Source: Haliclona indistincta (lineage: Eukaryota > Porifera > Demospongiae > Haplosclerida > Chalinidae). Taken from it: DNA of 64,000 nucleotides. The notes beneath the pieces are model-generated. The model did no database searches, was not told the DNA's origin, and was given only the letters and a program-made list of their open reading frames with translations. Positions within the stretch are counted from its first letter, which is position 1. Every line of letters begins with the position of its first letter. Below, in pieces: positions 11,301-22,392 of this stretch. Both the position numbers and the translations under genes were made by a program. The stretch spans positions 7,246,875-7,310,874 of the forward strand of contig OZ024788.1 of assembly GCA_964017065.1 (NCBI GenBank). The letters run 5' to 3'.

Positions 11301-13229
11301 AACCACTGTCATCTGAAGCAACAAATTGTATAGCGCACCATAAGGCCTAACATTGGCTTGAAGTCTACTATGATCTCAATACTGCTGGTGGTGCCAGCGT
11401 CGTTTATAAATCCACTTGAATATTTTGATGACAAATGAAACTTGTACCTCTACACAATACTGTAACTAGGAAGAATTTGAACTATGCACTGTGGTTAGGT
11501 ACATGAACTTAAAACAAGATTGTATAGGCTCATTACACCTAGTTACGTATACTCCAGTAGGGCCCGTGCATCGCATACTGTAAACACAGGTTGCTCATGC
11601 AGTTTCAGCAAGGAAACTCACCTAACAAGCTAACAAGTTGTATCATAGTGTACAAGGCTGGTGGTTTACAATATGACGCAGTGGCTTGCGCTACGTTGCG
11701 TGCAATGTGACAAAGAAATAGAACAAATTTCTATATCTACATTCTATTGACGCAATGTAGTGCAAGCCACTGCGTCATATTATAGACCAGGCTTTATATG
11801 GAGTGTGGCTGCTATGAACAGTGAGTGCTAAATAATGAAGAGCAACTAACAAATGTTGTCTACAGTATTTTGTTAGTGAATAAAGTACACGTATGTAGAC
11901 TTTTCAATAAACAAATAGTAAAGAGGAATTTTAAGCAGAAATACAATAAACAGACACCTTATTTGGTGCCGCATGTAATCCTTAGCACGCACGTACTGTA
12001 ACAAAACACTACTTTATATAATGTATAATATTTTTCTTAAGACTGTCAAGTGTCAATTATAATTAACCCTTTGTATGAGATATATTCTAATTTGTAGTCA
12101 GGTCATCACGCATAAGTTAAAACAAAGCTACATTTTACATGTGGTGTCCATACTACTTACTCAAGCCAGTATGCTACTGAGTAGTTTAGTGAAGTCCTTT
12201 GCAATGTTATTAGATCAAGCTATTGACACAACTGTGACAGGTGTGGGTGTGGTGAATAAATAATGACCAAATATGGCATTATATGCTATGTGATAATAAC
12301 ACTCTGAGGAAATATGAGTGGATGGATCATCCTGATACTCTTGTGTGGACTTATACTTTATAACACCAAATACGTCAATGGTAGCATGCACCCCGCCTAC
12401 AACATTAAAACCTACATTCAATTCAGGTCCATATTTAGATATTGTATCATACACACACTGCTGTATTAGTTGCCTTGGCATTTCATTAATCATAAGAACC
12501 ACAACACTGGATACACACCATATTACACAGGCTTCCATACAAACACAGACGCAACCCTACTAGGCCCCACTGCCTGCAAAACACATTATGAGCCTGGAAT
12601 TGATCCAAAAGAAACTTTCAATAATCAAAAACAACACAAATATGCACTTATTGATACTTAAACGAAGAGTATGGGGAAGAAAAGGAGGGAAAGAGAGGAA
12701 GAGAAAGAGAGAGAGAGGTAAAGCGAGTGAGAGAGACACACACATACACGCATGCATGTAGGGGAGGGAGAGAAAGCGAACGAGAGACACACATACAAGC
12801 ACACACCCACGCAAGAAGAGGCACTATAAATACTCGTTGTGATGAACACTAGTAAGCACCTATTTCTTCAAGTGGGTAGCAATAATTATGGATCTGAGAG
12901 TGAAATGTGCGTGTTCTGTTTGCTGTGTGTTAGCAAGCGTGCATACAAGAACCACACTCATACACTTTGTATAGAAACCATATTATACACCATAAAAATA
13001 CCTGTGTATAAATGACTTACAGAAAGAAGCAACATGCAGAGGCTACAACTTGACTACATGTTAGACTCTGTTTCAAATCAAATCGTTACATTTTAGTTTG
13101 AAATGACAAACACACACCACGCACCAAACAACAGTATGCGTATAATACACAGCAGTATACCTTGTCCAGGCATGTCAGTTTCTCTACAGGATAGACAGTT
13201 TTCTTGCAGCGTGCGCACGGCGGATTCAT
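5372..13229 (-). CDS. LASP1: LIM and SH3 domain protein (LASP1/nebulin family)
   Basis: Six exons, all GT-AG and in phase: 13161-13229, 9920-10014, 8417-8501, 7543-7854, 6511-6592 and 5372-5481; 250 residues (human LASP1 has 261). Exon 1 encodes the first LIM half with CxxC (PPCARCKK); exon 2 the second half ([12 protein letters not shown]). Exons 3-4 carry two nebulin repeats, both with the VAD signature ([10 protein letters not shown] and [10 protein letters not shown]). A Gln/Pro-rich linker with SYQPPQP repeats follows. The last two exons form an SH3 domain ([17 protein letters not shown] ... [14 protein letters not shown]). The family binds F-actin through the LIM-nebulin part and partners such as zyxin through SH3, at focal adhesions. 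It is divergent from MLX with 265 bp between start codons. An AATAAA on the minus strand lies near 5100. Intron 1 (3.1 kb) holds several mobile elements. Confidence 0.96.
5632..5926. repeat. Interspersed repeat, copy 1 (partner at 63481-63797)
   Basis: About 290 bp sharing long blocks with 63481-63797, for example GACAGCTATAGCATGCTTTC and GCATGCATATACAT, and the ending AGGCGCTCTATTTGGCGCC. It lies in the last LASP1 intron. No coding potential is seen. It is probably a nonautonomous transposon; the terminal structure is not resolved. Confidence 0.7.
6217..6381. mobile_element. Tigger-type MITE
   Basis: Starts CAGTAGAATCTCTC and ends AGAGAGGTTATACTAT, imperfect inverted ends of pogo/Tigger type. 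The interior keeps GGTCCCAATGGTGTCCGCC, also seen near the Tigger relic's right end (about 4110-4140). It is about 165 bp, in the LASP1 intron between 5481 and 6511, and is a nonautonomous relative of the 3.1-kb relic. Confidence 0.55.
7001..7056. repeat. Perfect 26-bp hairpin
   Basis: GCAGAATCTGGCAATAGC... (7001-7026) is followed after a 4-base TAAA loop by its exact complement (7031-7056). It lies in a LASP1 intron. Function is unknown; it could be the core of a palindromic MITE or a recent inverted duplication. Confidence 0.85.
10261..10799. mobile_element. TIR element carrying a RecQ-helicase fragment
   Basis: The left end around 10261-10325 (CGTCCCCAGACCCCAC ... TCTGGTTAAATGAAGGCAAA) is the imperfect complement of the right end around 10740-10799, which read inwards begins AGTCTCGTCCCAGACCAC. 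The roughly 60-bp ends each contain a sub-terminal CCAGACC/GGTCTGG pair. The same terminus occurs in the MITE at 21017-21598 and, at one end only, near 53353. No target duplication is visible. It lies in LASP1 intron 1. Confidence 0.7.
10400..10669 (-). pseudogene. RecQ-like DNA helicase N-terminal fragment
   Basis: An 89-codon open frame inside the TIR element encodes the start of a RecQ helicase core: a Gln-containing stretch ([12 protein letters not shown]), the Walker A segment [17 protein letters not shown], and IVIVVCP, where the family has SPLIALM. Motifs II-VI are absent and the frame ends at the element boundary. Either the element captured a helicase exon, or it is an internal deletion of a larger helicase-encoding element. 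It is not part of LASP1. Confidence 0.65.
11654..11793. mobile_element. Short palindromic MITE (AAGGCTGGT ends), copy 1
   Basis: The left arm AAGGCTGGTGGTTTACAATA and TGACGCAGTGGCTTGC pairs with the right arm GCAAGCCACTGCGTCATA ... ACCAGGCTT. It is about 140 bp, in LASP1 intron 1. A relative with the same ends is at 37035-37169. There is no coding sequence. Confidence 0.7.
12660..12815. repeat. Purine-rich low-complexity tract
   Basis: A long A/G-rich stretch (GAAAGAGAGGAAGAGAAAGA-like) grades into short CA-dinucleotide runs. It lies in LASP1 intron 1 and produces open frames on the minus strand that are compositional artefacts. Confidence 0.8.
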
Positions 13230-13494
13230 GACGGCTAAATAAGGATCTTGTTGGTGACTAGGGTATGGAGGAATTCAGACAAGTAGGCAACAGAGTGATC
13301 GCAACAGAGGTAGCTTGGTGACTGCAGTTCAGAGGCTAGCTAGAGCGAGGCTGCTGCCTGTTGCTGACTGGGTAATTTACCTTGACCGCGATGGTTCACC
13401 GGACAGCTCCGGATAACTCCGTAACCTTACTTGCATAAACATGCGTCTCCACCCGGACAGCTCCGGATATCTCCGTAACCTTACTTTCATAAAC
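13230..13494. promoter_or_regulatory. Shared LASP1/MLX promoter with 54-bp start duplication
   Basis: 265 bp separate the LASP1 ATG (minus) from the MLX ATG at 13495 (plus), so both promoters must lie here or overlap the 5' ends. A 54-bp unit is tandemly duplicated (about 13399-13452 and 13453-13506). It contains CCGGACAGCTCCGGATA and the start region CATAAACATG, so an extra in-frame ATG exists at 13441. No TATA box is evident. Confidence 0.6.
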
Positions 13495-16400
13495 ATGGCG
13501 TCTCCACCGGAACCTCCTCGTTCTAGTGCAAGACTAGCTGATGCGTCCGGGCGGTCTAGCGCAAGCTCCTCTATTTCCGTGGAGGTTAGTATACCTCTTC
13601 TTTATGTAGTAACGTTGCTGTAGTGTAGAGTAAGAAGCTGACATAAGTTTGTCATTGACCCCGCCCATCTTCCTCTTTTAGCATCTTCGGTCTCCAGTAG
13701 AATCGCCTGATGGTGACTCCTACCAGGTACGGGAATCTATTTTTAACATGTATTTTATATGTGTAGTACTATTGTGTAAAATTATTTTACTAATAATCAC
13801 AATGCTATGTCTATGTTTCTTCAGGGATTACCATTGAAACTCAGTGATTCGATGGAGTTCCAATATTTTGATGGTATGTGTGTTGCTAGAATTACACTTG
13901 TACATTGCACACTGCCTCTAATTTTCATTCCCAATGGCTGCCCAAATGAAAGTACATAATTATTTAGTTGAAAGAAATCATAAAAATATTATACGATTTA
14001 CAACCCTCATAATATTATTATTATTACTGCAAAATGTGCTCTCCAATGTTTGTAGATACTTCAGTACTTGTAGCATTTCGAACATGAATCAAAGCAAATT
14101 TTGCTAGTACCGCTAAATTAAAATTAAAAATTTGAATAGTTCTCCATAGATACATGTTGTTTGTAGCACATTCGCTTTTCCACCCAAGTGCACTTAGCAA
14201 CAGCAAGGATATCAAGTACTTCATTTATTCATCCCATTACGCTCAAGTTGAAGTAATATTAACCATCTGTGTTTCAGTCTTGTCTCAAACCTTTCTCTAT
14301 TTTTGAGAACAGTGCAAACTTGCATCTCCTATGGCAGTGTGCTACACTATGTGTGCTAAACTTGTCGGTTGCTAAGCCTGTCCATATGGATGTTGTCACT
14401 ATTCATGGGGAAAGTTCCAGACTAGTTGTGAAGTTTGCAATTACATAACTCTGCATAGCTCTAGACAACATTATTTCATTTGCTATACACTATTACAAAT
14501 GAAACCATTGTACAGTGGGAGTATGGGAGATGTTGTTTGAGGTATTTTTGACTGCTTGAGTTATTTTGACTACTTTCAAGACATGCATTAGCTGAGCAGT
14601 TCTTACATTTTCCTCTACTGAACATAATCACCTTTGTATTCATTAGAATCAGGCATGCTTTTTGTCTAAAAACATGGCTGAGTGTTGGCTAGTGCTGTTT
14701 TGTAGACCAAAGATAGTCACAAGATAGTGTGTTGAATCGAAGATCACGTCCCATAAAATTGGGAAATTTCGTCTATAAAATTTGACTATTTTCGTTGTTA
14801 CATGTAGCTGTGCGTATAATATTTTGAGTGTCGTCCAAAGGATGAAATTATTCTGACACTGAAAAAATTCCCAATCTACGGTAAATGACGCTTGTACTTT
14901 GCTATCTATGGTTCAGTTGCAATATCATATTATAGCTGTTGTACAGCATTTTTTGGGGATCTATTTCCGTGCAAGGATTCAAAATTGTGGATGAACACAG
15001 TGTTCTGTAATCATTGAGGTTTACATGTACCTTGTATATCCAGGAAACCTGTGCATCTTCACAATAGCAAGCACCTCTTGACAGTTACTGGTCTCTTGTG
15101 TATACCCTTTATACAATTGGGGATGTTTGAATGAGTAAGAGTATAATTATAATAAGAAGAGTGTCAAACGTAGCATATCCGCGTACAAAATCAGTTTATA
15201 AAGTAACGTGACACGCATGTGAGTTGAATGACGCTGAATCATGCCACTCCATAGGCGTGTGGTCGGCACGGATCGATGGCTGTACTAACGTGGGGTTAAC
15301 GATGATGTCTGATACTTGGCCACGTCCCCTCATAAACGTAACAGATGACATAATACTAACAAAATAATTATGAACACATTTACGGCGATTTCTCACGTGC
15401 CTGTCACGTTACTTTATACACACAGATTTTGTACGCGGGTATGCTACGTTTGACACTCTTCTTATTATATACTCTTGCTATAAGAAACGCATCATCGTGA
15501 CATCATCATCGTGACACAAACATCATCGTGATCAAGACAGCATTGTTATTATTCTTGAGTATCAGACGATTAATAATGTAAAGAATTGTGGCTGTGATTC
15601 ATAAACTCTGGCTGCAAATACACGCTAAAATTACAGTAGGTAACCTTTCTGCTATTCAAAGAATTGTATTAGTCGCTTTGATCATAAACATTGCACATCT
15701 GAGCTCGAAATCACTTACTATAGAGCGATGGTAAACTATCCTTCATACAATCGAACCATCACTATTGTTTTTTGCTGCGTATGTAATTGCTTAAGGTGGC
15801 GGGTTACCTTTCGCCCACGCGTTTAGTATACTGTGATAATGACATCATCAAGTGATGCAAATAATGATATTCACGTGTGCAAATAATGATATTCACGACA
15901 AAAGGGGTGGAGCTCGCTGAGAAACAATACACGGCAATGGCAGAAATGAACTCGGATTTTTCCCACAAGATTTTGGAAGCTGTGTCGAGAGCTGCGTTCA
16001 CTGACTAGTATCTACATGTACATAAGTAACATTCGGAGTGAATGGTGGGGCCTTTTTCAAAAATTTGCTATTGTAGAAGCATAGATAATACAGTACAAGT
16101 GGATACGCAACGGGGTAATAAACGGAGGGGTCCACGGAAATCTGTTGAAACACTCACTGCATCGGGCGTGGGCGTGTTGCACAAAGTTGTAAAGTTGTTT
16201 TCTACGGTTCTGAGGAGCGGGTAGAAGCTGAATCAAATAGCACACGTGTTCATTTGCTATTGAAGAAGAGGCTGTTTCTGTAAATAGCCTTGTTATAATT
16301 GCTAGGCTGCAAATTTCGCCGTTTTTTCCTGAAATCCTGTGTTACGGTTACTTTGTGTTAGATTATTACAGAGCTGGTTTGTGTAGTGCTGGTTTGTTGT

Positions 16401-19400
16401 ATGTTTTTAGGTAGCTTATTGTGTAGTGCATTGCGTCAATATTGTGTAGTGCATTGCGTCAAAATACTATTCGAGCGCTACGCTTCGTAGAGAACAGTAG
16501 ATACGCCGCCAAGTAGCAGGGAACAAGCTTGTTGTTACGTTTTTTTGTGTTAGATTATTGGCAAGGCTGATAATACCAGGACTTCATAAGCAATGCCAGC
16601 GAATACCAACATCCTTGCTTTACTGCGTCAAAATACGTTTGTACGCACAAAAAGATCAAGGAGCTCAATATCTTGTCTTGAGTACAGACCACTTCTGCTG
16701 CAGCCATTCATTTCTTGTAAATGTTTGGAAACGTCCGTGTTACCCGATGCAGTGATTGTCTCACCCCGGATAGCAATATACGGGCTCGTTGCGTATCCAC
16801 TTGTACTGTATTATCTATGGTAGAAGCAACGCTGATTCCTCAAACGCAGGTCACTGGTGCACTCTTTCCTTTTAGCGACAATAAAATCTTGATTCAAGAA
16901 AGATAGCGGGAAGACACTCCATCATTCACTTAAAGGTTGTATTTGCTCGAATATAAACCATTTTTCGTAGACTAGCTAACGCTACACGTCGCGTAGTCTT
17001 GTGGGAAAAATAGCTGCTGTGTTCCCTAGGATTGTGTCGACTCTGCTCTTTGCTTATTTCCTCAAGAGTCATTGGTTATGCGAGGACATTTACTACGATG
17101 CCTTATAGCGACTTTTGTGCTGATTGCATATTTCTGTCAGAGTTCCAAGCGAAAACAGTTTTTCTCATTAATATTCATAAATTTTGTAACCCGCCACCTT
17201 AAATAGTTCGTGTATGAAAGCACACACAGGATGTGAATGAACGATCAATCAATCTGAAGGCACACTTACAGTCAGCAGCATTTAACACAGCTAGGTAAAA
17301 ACTATGTTAGACATCATAACGAGTGTATAAAGTGTTAGCTACCCTTTAGCTACCGAATTATTTTCTCGAAAATTTGACTTGCCTTAAAATTAATTGGCAG
17401 TCTGTCTTTCGAATTTCTACTGCATGCAGTATGCTAACTGTTCCAAACTAGCACCGTTTTACCTGACATGTCAATTTTTATGACTACACACTAACTCTGA
17501 GATGACCACTTGCACTTTGGAACTGAAGCCACCTAGTGTTGCAACCTCGTCAAACGTGCAAGCCAAACTGCTGAATTAGAAGAGATCACATTAATTTTTT
17601 GATAATTCTGTAATAAAGGATTAACAGTACTTAGAAATAATGTTCAGCGATCTACATATCAACTACATAACAGTGAGACTACTAATACATCACACATTAA
17701 TGCTACTGTAGTGTATTGCTTCTTCACTTAACATAAATTTCATAGTAGCCAACTGGAATATCTTCATTGTTACTGGAGGGATTACTAGCACAGACCCTCA
17801 ACTCAATGTAGTCATTAGTAGTAGTACTGAGTCTCTTATGGAACCATGGTATACCAGCAGCTTGACAGCATTGTGCCTCCTCACTACTACAACCCTTGCC
17901 ATCCCATAGTGGTTCAGAAAACAGCTCCTGTGGAGGAGTACCTTGTCCAGTATATCCTGTCTCACAATAATAGTTATTGCCTACAAATGATGGTGGACTT
18001 CGACCACTACTAGTCGAGCATGGACAGTTGCCGCTGGATGATGGTGATCTTCTATAGCCGGCAGCAAAACTCCAGATATGTTTCCTGGGAGAACCATGTG
18101 TAAGACTAACTCCTTCAACATAAGCATCATTTATACTTCGATGACTACTAAAAGCATCAGGTCCCCAATACTGGTAACCAGTCACTCTGCCACACACCTC
18201 AGAGTAGGTCATACCAACTGGAAACTGCACACTAGACAAACATCCATTACCATCAGGCCTTCCACATGCTCGAACACCATTTTGGTTGTACAACTTAAAC
18301 CCACTAGGACACTGTTCTGAAGGATTAGTCATGTTGAGATAAGCCACTCTTGTCCAGGCACTACTGCCACACACTAGCAGTGTCTCAACCATAGCCGTTA
18401 GGTTACGAAGAGTTGCACTATTGTCCATTGATAGAGCCTTTACTCTCTCATTGTTAATTGTCAAGTTAGATATCGCCTCTTTACTTTGTGCTGACTCGAT
18501 CTTTAACAACTTGTTATCAGCTGTCAAATTATGGATTACCTTTATACTTTCTGCAAACTGGATTTCTAATATATCGTTATTGATTGTTAAGTTACGAAGA
18601 GTCTCTCTGTATTCAGCAGACTGGGCCATTAGTCTCTTGTTATCAGTTGTCAGGTTAAAAATCGCCTCTTTATTTCGCATAACTTCTGCCTCCATTCTTT
18701 CATTGTTGATTGTTAGATTATAGATGGCATTGTTTTTGTCCAATAACAAAGCTTGTAATTTTTTGTTTTTGATTGTCAGATTATGAATAGCTTCGTCATT
18801 GTCCACAGACAAAGACTGGAGTCTTTTAATATCAGTTATCAGATTACGAATAGCTTCATCATTGTCTAGTGACTGTGCCTTTAGCTGCTTCAATGCATTT
18901 GCAGTCTTATTGCCGTCGCAAGTGTTAGTAGGTGAGGTGGGTGGTTTCATGTCAAGATCTGCTGCTAGTTGCCGGGCCAGTGTTAGCTGCATCAGGTTAG
19001 TCAATGACTCACTAGTTGATTGCTGCTGGATATGACTGGACAACATGTCTCTTATTTGTGCTGTAGTATTGATCAGTGTCTGTTGGGAGGCCTGAATAAA
19101 CCTAATATTAGGGCAGTTGCTAGTCTGACCCCAAGCAGCACTGAACAAAGCGAGTGATACTAGCAGGAGCAGCATCTTGTAGTCTCTTCAAATGAATAAC
19201 AGGTTTTCAGTAGAGCTTTTATACTCTCTCAGACCGGAAGAGCAGTAAAAACATTACCTGTCGAGTAATTATACGATTATAGTTGTATTTAAAATAATTC
19301 CATTAAGATATAAGAATACAATCACTCCTCTCCTCCACAGAGTTTACAAGTTTATAGCAACGGACAGAAGGTGCTGTACCGGTTAAAAACACCATCAGAA

Positions 19401-21736
19401 GTTGTATATTTTGATAATGTATTAAAACTGCTGTTGGTGTTTTTTAGCGCACTACATTAGGACTGCACCTTCTGTCAGTTGATGTTTGCTTACATGATCA
19501 GAGTAAGAAAATTAATTCTTAAACAATAATATTTAAATATGAGTGGTGGTTCTGGTGAAGAAGTCTGCCTAGCATCTAGATTTTGAATGAACATATAGAA
19601 GCGCAGTGTTTAGCAAAACAATGTACTATTTCAACTTTCAAGCCATACATGTACCTAACACCATGAACAGCACAAGTCAGACCTCCAATTTCCCATAATC
19701 ACTTCAAAGGGTCGTGTGTACTAGCACGATTGGTCACGTAGACTCTGTAGCTTGCCTGAGCGTGTTTGAATCCTAGCATAAATTATTTCCTGCGTTGTTC
19801 GTGGGTAATTTATGTGGGAGTGCCTTCAGTTCTAGATTATTCTTCCGTTTGATGTCTGCTGTAAATCTGGCACATGTGCCTGCATTGTGTACTAGGGTCA
19901 GTTTTACTGCCCACACCACTTTCACTAAGGGTTAAACACAGTCATAGTATACCAAGTTAGAAAAGGTGGCCCTGCCCTGTTCTCAAAAAGAACATTATCA
20001 ATTGTGACCAAGGCTTGGCACCTTAACTGTTAAAATACATATTCTTTGACCATGTTTCCACTGAACAAATTGGAGGCATCTCACACATTTTACTTAATTC
20101 TATTCACACTTGTGAATAAAAGTTGTTCCTTACTGTTTACTGTTGCTTACTATAATTCACGAGTTGCAATGAATGTTCGAAATGTTATTTGTGTGTTATT
20201 CTTTACAGAGGATGATGGCGAGGGTAGTCCCTGTGAGCAAAAACTGAGCAAGAGAGATATTCACACACTGAATGAGCAACGGAGAAGAGATCTTATCAAG
20301 GTACATAGAACTATATCAACTGTCTCACACTACAATGATAACAATAGTGTTATGCTGAATGCATTGGTTGGGCATTTCAATTCACAGATTGGTTATGAGC
20401 AGTTAACAGAACTAGTCCCGACATGCAGACCTACCTCTGGTGGAGTCAAGCCGAGCAGAGCAGTTATATTACAAAGAAGTTAGTATTAGCATTGACCCAG
20501 TAAACCCAGACTACAATAATTATTTGATTATTAAACTAACATGTACAAGTCCACATCTTGTGAATGTTTATGTGAGTTGCTGTACAGCTTTCCTGACACA
20601 CTTTGTATAGAACCCTGATTTTAATGTTGTTATTGCTTCAGGTATAGACTACATATTGTTCCTGCATGGTCAAGGAGTCAAACAGGAGGATCAGGTTGAA
20701 GATCTGCAGAAAGAGGTCCAAGCTCTCCGTATTATGAAAGAGTGAGTGTATAATGATTGCCAAACAACTTGTCACAGCTTGTAGATTAAGCAGTCTGTAA
20801 ATCAATTTGATGAACTTATGAGACATTATTATTATATTTTGCTGTGCATGTTGCTGTAGTAAATAATTATCGCCTCTATTCAGAAACTATGAACACATAT
20901 CCAAAGCTCATCAATCAGCAGTAAGTGACATCCATTCCTTGTAACTGCTCGAGTTATAGTTTCTGTGAAGATGATAACAGAACCATAGTCACTATGCACT
21001 GTACAATGTACATGCTAGTCTTGTTCCCAGACCACACCCCTCGCTTATTGCTCGTGAGAGGGTCTGGTGACTTTAGTTGCACTTTCTTGGGCTTTTCGTG
21101 TAAGAAAGTTATGTAACACTAATGAATCCGTATAAATGTTGGACCTTGCATCTGCAATGCAAGTGTCTGGTATGTAGTTGCCCGTTAGACGAGGGAGGCA
21201 ATCAGGCTATGAAGGCGAAGACGTCTAGACAGCAGGCAGAGTAGCAAAACATAGACTCTTGCTTTCTCCAGTCGGGAGGCAGACGAAAACTTATTTCCCC
21301 TTGACAAACTCAGTAATAGCAAGACGCACGCTGATTGTCTGTCGCACTTTCATAAACAATTCTGACAAATGCAGCTCTGTCGAGAACGTCAGGCAAAGAC
21401 TACAGTCGTATCTAGGTATCTTCAACGCCATCATTCTATCGATGTGGTTTGTATTACGTAAGAGTTGGCCTTCTGCCCAATCAGATTCTTTCCCAGACAT
21501 TCCAGGGAAGATATTACTTCCTGGCCCAAGAAAATCGACTAAAGTCACCTGACCCTCTCACGAGCAATAAGCGAGGGGTGTGGTCTGGGGACGAGACTAT
21601 GTACATGCTACATTCATAATGCACTACAAATACATTATAGTCTACATGTATGTACCAGAGGTTTAAATTATTCCTGTCTTTTTTACAGTCATCCCCGTCA
21701 ACGGAGCAAGTACAAGATAGTGTCAAATTTATGGTG
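13495..21736 (+). CDS. MLX: MLX-like bHLH-leucine-zipper transcription factor, 3' end unresolved
   Basis: Exons 13495-13584, 13682-13726, 13825-13873, 20209-20300, 20388-20478, 20642-20741, 20884-20920 and 21689-21736 join in phase with GT-AG sites. The protein has a Ser/Pro-rich N-terminus, then the basic region and helix 1 (DIHTLNEQRRRDLIK, with the His, Glu and Arg that read E-boxes). Loop/helix 2 (LTELVPTC ... PSRAVILQ) follows, then the zipper and the MLX-like NYEHISKAHQ. MLX pairs with MondoA/ChREBP and binds carbohydrate-response elements. A small further exon may be 21833-21854. The C-terminal domain is missing, probably beyond the N gap. The 6.3-kb third intron hosts an antisense secreted-protein gene. 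An in-frame upstream ATG at 13441 would add 18 residues. Confidence 0.88.
15138..15482. mobile_element. MITE with ~70-bp inverted ends
   Basis: The left arm around 15140-15215 (AAGAAGAGTGTCAAACGTAG ... AAAGTAACGTGACA) is repeated inverted at 15405-15480 (TGTCACGTTACTTTATA ... ACGTTTGACACTCTTCTT). It is about 345 bp with no coding sequence, inside MLX intron 3. Confidence 0.85.
15795..17198. mobile_element. TTAA-flanked 1.4-kb element (piggyBac/Kolobok-like ends)
   Basis: The inverted ends GGTGGCGGGTTAC (15795) and GTAACCCGCCACC (ends 17198) are each flanked directly by TTAA (15791-15794 and 17199-17202), the target duplication of piggyBac and Kolobok elements. There is no long open frame, so it is nonautonomous. 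The interior has a short direct duplication (TTGTGTAGTGCATTGCGTCA, about 16420-16465). A similar left end, TTAAGGTGGCGGGTGC, occurs at about 21913. Confidence 0.8.
17724..19175 (-). CDS. Secreted coiled-coil protein with sponge/cnidarian-type C-terminal domain
   Basis: An intronless 483-residue gene nested antisense in MLX intron 3. It has a signal peptide (about residues 1-16, ending AAWG-Q). From about residue 105 to 265 there are eight exact 21-residue repeats (three heptads): Asn-Leu recurs at 111, 132, 153, 174, 195, 216, 237 and 258. Seven of the eight read NLT, an N-glycosylation sequon, so a glycosylated rod is likely. Residues 270-483 form a Cys-rich domain with WTRVAYLNM, CGRVTGYQYWGPDAF, DAYVEGVSLTHGSPRKHIW, PLWDGKGC, CCQAAG and a final YYEIYVK. 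The same domain ends the gene at 42607-43500. I associate the domain with sponge and cnidarian secreted proteins, partly resembling the start of fibrinogen-type domains; its ligand is unknown. A TATA-like box lies 41-48 bp upstream. Confidence 0.9.
   Translation of the reverse strand: MLLLLVSLALFSAAWGQTSNCPNIRFIQASQQTLINTTAQIRDMLSSHIQQQSTSESLTNLMQLTLARQLAADLDMKPPTSPTNTCDGNKTANALKQLKAQSLDNDEAIRNLITDIKRLQSLSVDNDEAIHNLTIKNKKLQALLLDKNNAIYNLTINNERMEAEVMRNKEAIFNLTTDNKRLMAQSAEYRETLRNLTINNDILEIQFAESIKVIHNLTADNKLLKIESAQSKEAISNLTINNERVKALSMDNSATLRNLTAMVETLLVCGSSAWTRVAYLNMTNPSEQCPSGFKLYNQNGVRACGRPDGNGCLSSVQFPVGMTYSEVCGRVTGYQYWGPDAFSSHRSINDAYVEGVSLTHGSPRKHIWSFAAGYRRSPSSSGNCPCSTSSGRSPPSFVGNNYYCETGYTGQGTPPQELFSEPLWDGKGCSSEEAQCCQAAGIPWFHKRLSTTTNDYIELRVCASNPSSNNEDIPVGYYEIYVK
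19216..19223 (-). promoter_or_regulatory. TATA-like box of the nested secreted gene
   Basis: TATAAAAG on the minus strand, 41-48 bp upstream of the ATG at 19175. This fits a short 5' leader and an independent promoter inside the MLX intron. Confidence 0.5.
21017..21598. mobile_element. 582-bp MITE with 11-bp target duplication
   Basis: Inverted ends of about 75 bp begin AGTCT(C/T)GT and continue CCCAGACCACACCCCTCGCT. They are flanked by the perfect direct repeat ATGTACATGCT (21006-21016 and 21599-21609). The termini match those of the RecQ-fragment element at 10261-10799. It lies between MLX exons at 20920 and 21689. No meaningful open frame; nonautonomous. An 11-bp duplication falls in the 8-11 bp range I associate with Mutator-like elements. 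Confidence 0.85.
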
Positions 21737-21914
21737 GTGAGCTGCATGAAAATGTGGGCAATTTTGGGACGTCATGCATTATGATTTAATGATGAAGTTG
21801 ATTTATGCTTTTTAATTTTCATGCCATTCTAGATTAAGTCCTACTTACAGTACGGTAAATTCATTCATAAAACAAATTCACTAAGTCTACAAACGGTTAT
21901 CAATGAAATTTTTT

Positions 21915-22392
21915 TAAGGTGGCGGGTGCGCATGAATATCATTATAAGCCTGACTTTTTGTTAACTGTTTTTCTCTACTTATCTGCAGGCCAGAAGCTGC
22001 AAACTTGCACTACACAGTTGTTTTATGATATACTCACTGTTTATGAACGGTTTTTAGCGATAAAACGCACAGCAGCGCTTGTTCACGACGGGCAGCGCGA
22101 CGGCGCCTATTGTACCACTGTACTCGAGCGTCCTAGGTCCTGCAACGCTACAGATCGCCACAGAGCTTTCTCATACCATCGACATGATCACCTAGTATCC
22201 CTTTTTTCGATATTCGATTCCTAAGTAAGTAAAACTGGCAAACGCATACGCCCACGCAGAACTTCAGCAGCCATAACTCGCGCCACGGGCAGAAAACAGC
22301 AAAAAGCATACTTGGTCACCTGGAGAAGACACGTATGAACAGTCTAGGCGCTTGAGCGCTGGAATTGCAAACACGATGTGAGCACGAAATGG
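21915..22392. mobile_element. Possible second TTAA element, left end only
   Basis: TTAA followed by GGTGGCGGGTGCGCATGAA matches the first bases of the element at 15795. The right end is not visible and probably falls in or beyond the assembly gap. There is no coding signal apart from a compositional open frame. Confidence 0.45.

Noticed and set aside
12215..12538. 107-codon minus-strand frame in LASP1 intron 1
   Set aside because: Some stretches look protein-like, but there is no splice context, homologue or motif I recognise. Left out as unsupported.
20046..20483. A single 145-codon frame as an independent gene
   Set aside because: It merges two MLX exons with the intron between them; splice signals and bHLH homology support two exons.
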